From Bagarius yarrelli (taxonomy: Eukaryota > Chordata > Actinopteri > Siluriformes > Sisoridae): a DNA stretch of 64,000 bases. The position numbers and the translations under genes are program-made. Under the pieces are notes generated by a model. The model was not told the origin of the DNA and ran no database searches. It was given only the letters and a program-made list of their open reading frames with translations. Below are positions 23,561 to 32,481 of this stretch, piece after piece. How positions within the stretch are numbered: the stretch's first letter is position 1; each line of letters opens with the position of its first letter. Where the stretch lies: positions 2,226,741-2,290,740 of the forward strand of contig VCAZ01000014.1 in NCBI GenBank assembly GCA_005784505.1, given 5' to 3'.

Positions 23561-24340
23561 TGTTGATGTTTATCTGAAGATTTAATGTTGCTGGAAAAAT
23601 GAGTTGGGTAAAACACTGGAACTGGAAAAATTATGTAAGACATGACTGGGCTGATTAATTAGGGATTTTTTTGGGGGGGGCAAACATAGTATGCCAAAAT
23701 ATTCAATGGTCTCCTTGTTTTTAAGTTTATACTTGTATACGTGTTTAATAAGTTTATACTCTAAAGGTTTATTTCATAAACAAAACTTTAGATGCAGTTT
23801 GTGGACCCCTGAGTGTAATTCTAATTCTAGCCTCACTCTTTCTCTTATAATAACCTTCATATGTCTAAAAAGTCTTTCCACTAGATTGGGTCATGTGTCA
23901 TGGGATTTGTGTTCCTTTGGTTCCAACAGTATTAGTTAGTATTAGTCACAAATGTTAAGGTGGGAGGTCTGGGGTTCAGTCGGGGTTCCTGTTTATTCCA
24001 AAGGTGTTGACATAGGACTTTGTGTAGGACATGAGAGTTCTTCTACTCCAATCAGACCACAGCATGTCTTCATGGAGATCAGAGCTTTTGTGCACAGGGA
24101 CATTGTCATGCTGGAAAAGGGTTTTGAGTCTCTAAAGTGTAAAACATCGTTGAATAACTTAAATATTACTGTGTATAAAATTACACACTTTTTTTATAGA
24201 ACTTCTGTAGTTAGATTGCGTGTAAATCTATAATTATAATAACCAATTAAAACTGGCCTAAATGAGCTGCAGTTGAAAACAGTGTATTAAAGTCTTCTGA
24301 CCAATCAGAATCAAGAATTCCATCAGCCTTTGTGCGTTAT
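23561..24340. other. Intergenic, with old dispersed repeats
   Basis: The block 23960-24140 shares with 48850-49020 the order 'ccaatcaga.cacagcatgt', 'cttcatg.ag.tcag', 'gcacaggg.attgtcatgc', 'tggaa', so both are copies of one dispersed repeat. The piece ending near 24330 (ctgaccaatcagaatcaaga) also looks repeat-derived. There is no gene. Confidence 0.5.
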
Positions 24341-24469
24341 GCATGAAAAATAATATAAAAATGATAAATATCGAAATTGCTTATTTTCTGTCAGATGTAT
24401 ATTTTTCAAATGTTTATTATTGCTAGACCTGATCTTGGAGCATTTATTGAGTTTGGCGTTACATGACTT

Positions 24470-24992
24470 CAATTGACCAATGGAAGCAACGAGATTCGCT
24501 GCCGCGTGCAAGCCGTGTTCTGCAGTTTATAAGATTATCATCCCGCCTACCAATGCGAGGATTGGCCAATTATCGTCCCGCTCACTGTGCCTAGTTGGGC
24601 TGGTTTGCTTTTAACTGATTGGCTGCCTAGGATGTCATTCACATGTCTGTGGCAACAATACAATTCAGTGGAAGCGCCGGAGATTCCTAAAAGAAAGACT
24701 AAACCTAAGCGATAATTTTTAAAGCGAATTTTTAATAATAAAAAAAAAAAGATTTTTTTTATATTTAATTAAAAATTTTTTTTACATGTGTTTATTTGTT
24801 AATTTGTCATTTTCGTTGCTCAGTTTGCCAACCAATCAGAGTTGAGTGTGCGGCGCTTATGAGAATACGGATGGGGAAACGTGTCGGTTGTGGCTGCAGG
24901 TTTTAACCGTCACTCATTGGGATCAGAACGGTTTCTCTCATAAATATCGGTCCGAACTGAAGATGAAGAGACTCCATGCGGTGAACACGACT
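24470..24992 (+). promoter_or_regulatory. CCAAT-box cluster, candidate promoter/first exon
   Basis: NF-Y-type CCAAT/ATTGG pentamers occur at 24477-24481, 24550-24554, 24561-24565 (reverse), 24566-24570, 24618-24622 (reverse) and 24832-24836. The sequence 24840-24992 is richer in CpG than its surroundings and ends at a good splice donor (ct|gtgagt at 24993). It could be the promoter and non-coding first exon of TRMT9B, whose coding exon 1 begins with a splice acceptor at 32441-32442. The link is inference. Some CCAATs may come from repeats. Confidence 0.35.
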
Positions 24993-25006
24993 GTGAGTGT
25001 TTCTGT

Positions 25007-25010
<4 letters not shown>

Positions 25011-25048
<38 letters not shown>
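25011..25048. repeat. (TG)n microsatellite
   Basis: An uninterrupted TG run of about 19 units lies just after the candidate splice donor. Confidence 0.95.
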
Positions 25049-25052
<4 letters not shown>

Positions 25053-25479
25053 CGAAGGTAGGTTAAACGGCTGCAACGCTTTAAGGATGTACGTGACGTC
25101 ATAACCTGAATTTTCCAGTGAATATATAAACTCCTCGCATCAGAATTTATCGGTTTATTATCAGTGCATTAAAATCTGCAACTGCATGTAAATTTTATCA
25201 GTGTAACTTAATGTAAGAAATTGTTTTGGTGTGTTATTTTACCTGTAAAAGATACATGGCGGTTCTGAAATTGTAACTTGTTCCTAATTCAACACCTTGC
25301 TAGGGAAGACAGAAATGTGTGTGTGTGTGTGGAGTGTGAGAGAGAGAGAGAGACAGAGAGACAGAGAGTGTCCAGTGCAAAACTTAACTGCACATCCTGA
25401 ATGATTTAATCTTTTTATTTCACTTCAACTTGCTAAAAATGATAACTTGTGATGACTATTTATTTCCGTTGCCCTGGTG

Positions 25480-25700
25480 GGCAGTTGGTGGTTCGAATAG
25501 TTAAGACACCGAGTTGTTATTTGGACAACCAGGAAGACCTGCTGGGTTCGAGCCCCACCGCCACCAGTCTGCCTCCTCGAGCAAGACCTTTAAAAACCCT
25601 TCCTGCTCCAGGGGCGCTGTATCATAGCTGAACCTCTGCTCTGACCCCCAACTTGGGATATGTGACAAATTTTTTACTGTGCTGACAATTAAGCCCCTTT
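25480..25700 (+). mobile_element. SINE of a second family
   Basis: It has a tRNA-like head ('gggcagttggtggttcgaat', B box 'gggttcgagccccacc'). Its tail differs from the main SINE: 'cttcctgctccaggggcgct', 'gtatcatagctga', 'ctgaccccca', 'gggatatg'. The same tail occurs at 29005-29262 (plus) and 61020-61210 (minus), which defines the family. Confidence 0.75.
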
Positions 25701-25741
25701 ACCCCATCTCAGGGGCAGCATCAGTGCTTAATGTCTGTTAT

Positions 25742-26085
25742 TAGGGCTGTCACGATTATCAAATTTGGGTGACGATTAATTGTCAAATAAATAATTGCAA
25801 TTATTATATTTAAATTTTTTTTAATGTATTAATGAATGAATAAAGTTATTTTATTTAGTAAATAATAATTACTTTGTCCTTTTAGAAATAAAGTCTTTGC
25901 TGTACAAATGCGTCATTTGCTTAGCGTTATGTGTGCAGATTACGCATGCTGGAAGAAAAATCTAAAGCGTTGCAGGTACTACAAGCTCCCCCTTGTGGTA
26001 ATAAAAATTCGTAATAATTGTGTTAAATATAACAATCGCGCTTATGTGAAATTATTGTGATCAAACGATTATTTAATGATTGTGT
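25742..26085. mobile_element. hAT-like MITE remnant
   Basis: It begins 'tagggctgtcacgattatca', contains 'gacgattaattgtcaaataa' and ends with 'gatcaaacgattatttaatg'. This is a loosely palindromic AT-rich element with a TAGGGCTG terminus. The opposite terminus is not evident. Confidence 0.5.
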
Positions 26086-26170
26086 TATTTACATTTCTGG
26101 TGTTTGCCAGTTTGCCCCCATCCCAAACGACTCAAAATTATCTAATATTTTATCCAGTTGAACAGTTTAA

Positions 26171-26524
26171 GGGGCAGCACGGTGGCTTAGTGGTTAGCAT
26201 TATTGCCTCACAGTTTGTTCGATTCCCCTGCAGGGGTCTTTCTGTGTGGAGTTTTGCATGTTCTCCCCGTGCTTGCGTGGGTTTGCTCCGGGTTCTCCGG
26301 TTTCCTGCTACATTCCAAAAACATGTATGTTAGATTACTTGGTGATTCTAATTTGCCGATAAGAGTGAGTGTGTGTATGTGTGGCCCTGTGATGGACTGG
26401 CGACCTGTCCAGGGTGTCCCTCTCCTGCCTTTCGCCCTTTCGGAGACGGCTGAGATAGACTCCAGCAGATCCCCTTGACCTCAAAGTAGGGAATAAGCGG
26501 GTATCGAAGATGAATAAAGAATGA
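26171..26524 (+). mobile_element. Teleost dispersed repeat with tRNA-like head
   Basis: It begins 'ggggcagcacggtggcttag' 'tggttagcattattgcctca', then 'gttcgattcccctgcagggg', 'catgttctccccgtgc', 'aaaaacatgtatgttag', 'gtgatggactggcgacctgt', 'ccagggtgt', and 'gggaataagcggg' before a short (GAATAA) tail. The A/B-box-like head and the tail repeat suggest a SINE-like retroelement. Further copies lie at 35548, 42758, 46985 (minus), 62431 and 63906. Confidence 0.8.
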
Positions 26525-26539
26525 AGAAACGGTTGAGCG

Positions 26540-26641
26540 TTTAAAGCCTTTGCTCATGAGCTCAGCAGTTGTGCTGGGAATTGAACCAACGATCTTCTGA
26601 TCAGCAGTCCGACAGCTTGACCACTGAGCTACCACTTCCTG
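26540..26641 (-). mobile_element. SINE fragment (main family)
   Basis: The minus strand reads gtggtagctcagtggtcaag at the head and 'ttcccagcacaactgctgag' before truncation. It abuts the element at 26171-26524. Confidence 0.7.
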
Positions 26642-26792
26642 TTTTAGTTCATTTTTTTGTAAAAGGACCTCCGACAGTAAGGCAGCTTGAGGTAAAGTGA
26701 GTGCTTTACAGATTTATATGAATAAAATCAAAAGCTTCTTGATTGACTTGAATAAAGTCTGATGAGAATATAATTCTGGGGGGCAAAAACAT

Positions 26793-26975
26793 TTTACATT
26801 TACAGCATTTACACCTTCATCCAGAGCGACTTTTTTTATCTCTTTAATACTTCTGAGCAATTGGGGGTTAAGGGCCTTGCTCGGGCCCATCAGTGGTAGA
26901 TTAGTGGGGCTGGGAATTAAACCCTGGTTTCCAGGTGTCAGTCCAACACTTTAACCACTGAGCTACAACTTTCCC
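26793..26975 (-). mobile_element. tRNA-derived SINE, antisense
   Basis: This is a full antisense copy: tail 'ttttacatttacagcattta', 'atccagagcgact', 'tgagcaattgggggttaagg', 'gccttgctcgggcccatcag', 'gctgggaattaaaccctggt', head 'ctttaaccactgagctacaa'. A second tail scrap ('gaagccttcatccagagcga') follows at 26981-27021. Confidence 0.8.
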
Positions 26976-27356
26976 ACAAGTTACAGTATTTGACAGAAGC
27001 CTTCATCCAGAGCGATGCACCAAAAGTGCTTTATCAGTGAATACATCAATACTATTTCGTTAAATCACACAGTTTATCAACACTTTTTATGTAATCGGTA
27101 GACGTTATGTAATTGGTAGACGTTATGTAATTGGTAGACGCTAGGTCTAGATTTTTATGTAATTGGTGGATGTTTATTCATCTCTTAAAGACCTCCAGCG
27201 ACTCCGCTGGTCTGTTTAGTGAAGAACATGATTAATTGATGATGGATAATTAAGAATTTTAACAATCATAATTAATTAAATCGATTAATCGAGTTTTCTA
27301 ATGTTCTAGACTGGATAAAGTGCATATAGTTAGTTAGGAGATCTGTCTGTGTGTGT

Positions 27357-27440
27357 GGGGGGGGGGGGGGGGGGGTTTTGGGGGGTGGGGGTGTGTGTGT
27401 GTGTGTGTTGTTTTAGTGTGGGGGGGGGGGGTTGGGGTGG
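27357..27440. repeat. Poly-G / GT-rich simple repeat
   Basis: A run of 21 G (27357-27377) is followed by TTTTGGGGGGTGGGGGTG, a GT run and a second G run at about 27421-27431. It could form G-quadruplexes, and it is also a likely place for sequencing error. Confidence 0.9.
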
Positions 27441-27689
27441 GTTTTGGGTTTTGCAGAAAAGTGGAAAATAAAGCGTAAGTCGTGGTGCAGTTTGCACTTA
27501 ATCCTACAATTGTATTGCAACAAAACACCTTTAAAACATTGAATAATACTTTATTATGGTGTTGGAGTCTTATTTTCCGACTCGGTTCTATTCCCCAGTG
27601 TGTGGGTTTAACATACACTCTCACTGCTTTTAGAGCTTCTGTCCAACTCGGGAGCTCAGCTTTAATACGCATGCTAGGACAATAAGACA

Positions 27690-28130
27690 TCCGATACTGC
27701 GGCGAATTAACGATCAGGTTCGAAAGCAGCCGGCGATTGCAGCGTTGCTCTATTTGTGTAACAGCTGGCTGTAACGAGGGGCCGCTGCAGTCTGGCACCG
27801 CCACCCACACGACCTGCGCCGCCTGAAAATAGATCTGGTTTGCAGGACGTGATGCGCATCTCGTATCTGTGGAGATCGCATCATCGCGTCTGGAACATCG
27901 AGCTCATGGCGGTGTGACTCATTAGGCGGCTGATTGTCGATTGTTTAAGCTGATTTAAAGAGCGACAGCATTAAAGATAAGCGCTGAAGACTCGCCAGAC
28001 TAATAGCTGCCTCTTAAATCTGTCTGATCCCTGAATGCTGCAGCTGGATTGTCCTTCCAAGACGCCAAGGTTCTAAGAGCAATACCTGAGCATGCAGGAG
28101 ACGTTCATTCCGACTAATTAAACAATGAAA
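27690..28130. promoter_or_regulatory. Unique CpG-bearing block, candidate enhancer
   Basis: This stretch is unlike its surroundings: no simple repeat, no SINE words, several CpGs and mixed composition (for example 'cagccggcgattgcagcgtt', 'gatgcgcatctcgtatctgt', 'gaagactcgccagactaata'). No long meaningful open frame is present. It reads like a conserved non-coding element between PDS5B and TRMT9B, but conservation cannot be judged from one sequence. Confidence 0.3.
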
Positions 28131-28554
28131 ATGATGCCATATTTAGTGTGGGTTTTTTGTTTGGTTTTTTTTTTTTTTTTTTGCTTTAAGCTCGAGGCTG
28201 CCACATAAAGATAACAGGAACACCAAACACTCCTCAGGCTGTAGTCTGAAACTGAAGGAGAACAGGAGGTGGTGAGAGGAAACACACTGCAGGGAGGAGC
28301 TGAGGATTCACAGGGATTCAAACATCTGGTTTAAAGAATTTTTACTGTCGGTCAAAAACACCTGCTGCATCTGAAATCACAGAGGATCCAAGTATGTACT
28401 ACTGTATTAGAGTTAGTACATACTGTTAAAAAGACAACGTTCTTTATAGTATGGTTAGGGTTATCTGCCATGCTGATATGGTCACATGACATATTACATA
28501 TCATATCAATGTGGATTTGAAGTGTTATGTTTAACTAGGATAATGTTAATCCAA

Positions 28555-29000
28555 TATCTGTCTGTCTTTCTATCTGTCTTTCTATCTGTCTATCTGTCTG
28601 TCTGTCTTTCTATCTTTCTATCTGTCTATCTATGTGTCTGTCTGTCTATCTGTCTGTGTCTCTATCTATCTATCTATCTATCTGTCTATCTATGTGTCTC
28701 TGTCTATCTATGTTATGTGTCTGTCTGTCTATCTGTCTGTATCTCTATCTATCTGTCTGTCTATCTATCTGTTCTTTTCTGTCTGTCTATATCTATCTAT
28801 CTATCTATGTCTGTCTGTCTGTCTATCTATCGTTTTCTTTCTTGCTTGCTTTCTTTTACTCTTTCCATTTTTTTTTTTCCATCTATTTTATTCTCTCTTT
28901 CTAATTCTTTTTTTATTTTTTTTTTTAAATTTTTTTTTCTTTCTCTCCCTGTTTTATTTTTTTCTTCTGTCTCTTTCTTTCTTCTTTCTTATTTTTATTT
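28555..29000. repeat. (CTGT/CTAT)n microsatellite and T-rich tract
   Basis: Interrupted CTGT and CTAT tetranucleotides extend to about 28832 and are followed by a pyrimidine-rich CTTT/T-run stretch to about 29000. The open frames here (Leu/Ser/Tyr/Val repeats) come from the repeat and are not genes. Confidence 0.9.
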
Positions 29001-29004
29001 TCTA

Positions 29005-29262
29005 AGTGGTGGCTCAAATGGTTAAGGTGCTGATTTGCTGATCTGAAGACCAGAAAAACACCTGGGTTCAAGCCCCACCACCGGCGGCAAGTCAACCACT
29101 GTTGGGGTCCTTGAGCAAGACCCTTAACCCTTCCTGCTCCAGGGGCGCTGTATCATAGCTGACCCTGCGCTCTGACCCCAACTTACTAAGATGGGATATG
29201 CGAAAAAAGCATTTCATTTCATTGGCTCTGTACACGTACCTTACACAATGACAATGAATTGA
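29005..29262 (+). mobile_element. SINE of the second family, full length
   Basis: Head 'gtggtggctcaaatggttaa', B box 'gggttcaagccccaccac', body 'ggggtccttgagcaagaccc', tail 'ctgctccaggggcgctgt', 'gaccccaacttactaagatg' and 'caatgacaatgaatt'. It begins directly at the end of the pyrimidine-rich microsatellite. Confidence 0.8.
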
Positions 29263-29269
29263 ATATTTT

Positions 29270-30048
29270 TTTTTAATTTTTTTTTTTAATTAATCCTTGA
29301 TAAAGCTATGCGTTTTTTTTTTTGGTTTTTTTTTTTTTGTTTTTGCTGGAATGCTTATTGGATGTTTATATACCATCAGACCATAAATAAACGCTCACTT
29401 AATTATTAAAATTCAAAACGAATCCACAAATCACGTGTTCTAAACTGCGGTGCAGTCAAATATAATCCACTCTTTACGTTACACCTCCTGAAATACGATT
29501 GGACGTCGTTACTTAGCTACCAGCAGCGATCCAATTAATACCCCTGATTAACTTGCTACCCTAATTGACTACTATAGAAATCCTAAAAAACACGAAGTTT
29601 GGGGTAGGAACAAAAAGTCCAACCTGATGATGTAGCATTCGAAGGTACACTGACGCTGCTGATGTTAGCCTGTTAGCACGATTATATCTCTGTATCTTCA
29701 GTACTACTGTGGTGCTGTGGTGTCTCACAGTCCTGAGCATGGTGATCTGCTCCTATCTCCTAAATAGTTAATTTTACGTTGTTTTGTGTATTTGAGGGTT
29801 TTTCTTGTTTTTAAACCAGACAAACTGGTTGTTGAACCCTTAAAATAAAAGTTTCATTGTGGGAAACGAAATGACGGATTTACTTCAGAGAGTAATTAGT
29901 TAGTTCAAAGAAAAGTAATGTCCTCGTAGCCCATTTCCACAGTGTTACAACTTGGACCTCCTGATTAACCCTTAGAACTCTGCGCTGTATTTCAAGAATT
30001 AGTCAATTTATGTATAAAAAGATATTTAATTGCCCAGATTTTGTAAAT
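29270..30048. other. Intergenic, no gene seen
   Basis: Poly(T) stretches (29267-29340) are followed by AT-rich unique sequence. I see no exon or repeat family in it. Confidence 0.5.
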
Positions 30049-30304
30049 GGGAAGTGGTGGGTTATTGATTAAGGTGTTACGACCGGGGCACCACCAAGCC
30101 ACCACTGCTCAGTTGTATAAAAGTAATAAATGTCGTAAATGTACATTTCTGGCATTTTGCAAACATCCTTAATCAGAGTGACTTGCATTTATTTCATTCC
30201 ACCAGTTAAGCAGTTACAAGTTAAGGGCCTTGTTTACGGGCCCATCCGTGGCAGCCATGTGGTGCTGGAAATCAATCTTAAGATCTCCTGTCAGCAGTCC
30301 ATGG
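30049..30304. mobile_element. Two SINE copies in inverted tail-to-tail order
   Basis: A shortened plus copy (30049-30141; head 'gaagtggtgggttattgatt', 'caccaccaagccaccactgc', tail 'taataaatgtcgtaaatg') meets a minus copy (30142-30304; tail 'tacatttctggcattttgca', 'gagtgacttgcatttatt', head side 'ctcctgtcagcagtccatgg'). The tails face each other. Confidence 0.75.
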
Positions 30305-30559
30305 TAAAAAAAAAAAATGAGGAGAAATATCTTAAATATCTCTTAAATTAGCACTGTAGCGTGAGTATGTTTAATGCTGCGTTAACATGTACAGCGACCT
30401 GGATCGCAGGTACACCAGGTGATATGGTGTTTAGGCTGAAAGGGTTAAGGTGATTAGGAACCAAGCAGGCGGATGAGGCGTTTTATCTGAAGAGGCCATC
30501 GAATGAGTTTTTCAGAGAGGAGGAGTTCATCATTAGAGAAGGCACTCTAGATCTCTATT

Positions 30560-30720
30560 CCTGAGTCGTGCTGATGTTGTCCTTGGCGCTGAGGTAATTG
30601 ATGTGCCACTGTGAGGAGGAGTGTTTTATAAAAGATCGTGTCTCCAAGCACAGAGTGAAAGAGAGCAAACACGGCAGAAGATCACCACGCGGATATGTTA
30701 ATGTTGTTAATATTATATAG
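30560..30720 (+). promoter_or_regulatory. TATA-box candidate upstream of TRMT9B
   Basis: TATAAAA at 30627-30633 lies in unique, moderately GC-rich sequence, followed by purine-rich sequence where a start site about 30 bp downstream would fall. It lies 1.8 kb before the splice acceptor of TRMT9B coding exon 1. It could be a TRMT9B promoter, but nothing else supports it. Confidence 0.25.
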
Positions 30721-31039
30721 ACCTTAAGAGTATTTGCTTGCTGTTTAGCTAACTACACACAAGGAAGCTCAAATTTTCCTGTTTGTCCCGATGGAACGCT
30801 GTACAGATATTTGGTCTGCGGTTGCCTGAAACCTGTCTAACCCAAAGTGCTGTTCAATACAACAAATAACGACCAGGCAGCCCCAATGCAAACAATGCAA
30901 TTTCCATATCTAAGCAAAAGATATTGACAATAGATTAGTATTTAAGAAGGTTTTTTAAAAATTGGTAGAAGGGATGCAGTTCTGACAGAAAACGGTCATT
31001 TGTTACCCTAATGTGGAACCAGCAACAATGAAGGCTCAA

Positions 31040-31480
31040 TCACCTCTGCAGTGGAACCTGGATGTAGGAACAGATAGGAGACCAAGATTACTGGATCCTA
31101 AAGACCTGTTTGGTTTGTGAATAGCAATTACTTTTGAAAGCTCGGTTATGTAGAAATTAAACATTTTTAAACCAGGTCTTGATTTGAGTGGTAGCCATTT
31201 TAGCCAAATAAGAATTGATTTTATCGAGCCTCTGTCTGCCTGTCAACATCCTTGCAGCAGCATTTTAAACCATGTGTATACATGTGCCATAGTACAGTGA
31301 ATTATGGTAGTCTAAATGGGATAAGATAAACAAGCGGATATTCAGTTTAAGCTGTTGAACAAAAAGTAGAGATTTGATTTTCGATATATGCCGTAAGTAA
31401 AAAAAAAAAAAAAACTTGATTTGACTGCTGCACCAATTTGCTTGTCAAAACTCCATATCCATAAAAGAACAGCAAGATGA
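31040..31480. mobile_element. Degenerate dispersed repeat piece
   Basis: Phrases such as 'cttgcagcagcattttaaac' and 'aattatggtagtctaaatgg' resemble parts of the widespread teleost LINE-like repeat also suspected at 17540-18190 and 49940-50340. No frame survives. Assigned from memory. Confidence 0.35.
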
Positions 31481-31524
31481 GAGATGGTGGAAGTGCGGGA
31501 CAAAGTCCTTTATAGGACCAAACA

Positions 31525-31756
31525 AGCGCAGTGGTTCAGGTGTTGGACTGCTAACCATGTGATTGTGGGTCTGATTCCTAGCATTTACATTTACAGGTAC
31601 CATCTTGGTAGTGCACGATGTGACTCAAAGCACTTTTTGTTCGTCACTCTGGACAAGAGCGTCTGCTAGATGCTGTAAATGTAAATGCTAGGAATCGGAC
31701 CCACAATCATATGGCTAGCAGGTGCCTAACCAAGCTACCATCGCTGGGCCCCTGAC
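31525..31756. mobile_element. SINE-derived inverted repeat (hairpin)
   Basis: Arms 31549-31596 and 31673-31720 are 48 bp each and match as inverted repeats at 45 of 48 positions, with a 76-nt loop. The arms contain the SINE B-box region and the atttacatttacag tail; the loop holds 'ctctggacaagagcgtctgc', a SINE tail module. It looks like a rearranged tail-to-tail SINE dimer. Confidence 0.85.
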
Positions 31757-32481
31757 CAAGTTTTATTATCCTTTATTAACATCAAGAAATTCAACCCTAA
31801 CCGTATTGGTCATTTGTGTGGAAAAACCAGCAATGGTCCTAAGGAGTCTTTATTGTCACTTGCATGTTGAAAGATGTCCCATGAGGTTTTTTTTGTAATC
31901 CTATACAGTCTTTTTATTATAAGTGTCATAACAGTGATTTTAATACATTTTTTGAAACTGCCCAAGGCTTCCTCTTTATCAATGCAGGCAGGGCTAATTG
32001 CCCTTGCTCTTATCCATTGGGCTATTCATCATAATTTTGCTTTTGAGTAACGGAACAACTGGTCAGTTAAAATAAACCTGACCAACCTTTTATATGTGGC
32101 TGAGTGAGCATTGCGAATCTGTTTGCAGCAAGTTAGGACTTTTGGGGTATCAAGCGTGAACATTAGAATATTAGACCACACCCAGTCGGACAGGTGTTGG
32201 ATGGGTTCGATCATTAAACTGGGTTGATACTGTGATACCTGTACTGTTTTTACGGCTTCCCCATGTCTCCTGGCACTTAAAGTTTTTGTCAAGCTCAAAT
32301 TGGTGGTGCCAAGGAAAGACTGTTTGTCAGGAAGGCATCCTGTCACACTTCTCACAGGAATAGATAAAGAATTGTCCCCCCCTCTCTCTCTCCCTCTTGC
32401 TTGCTCTTTTTCTTTCCCTCTCTCTCTCTCTCTCCTTCACAGAGCGTCGAGGATGCTGTGCTTGGCTAATTTGTGAGCAGC

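Noticed and set aside
28486..29025. 179-codon frame with membrane-like Leu/Ser/Tyr repeats
   Set aside because: Produced by the CTGT/CTAT tetranucleotide repeat and the following pyrimidine tract.
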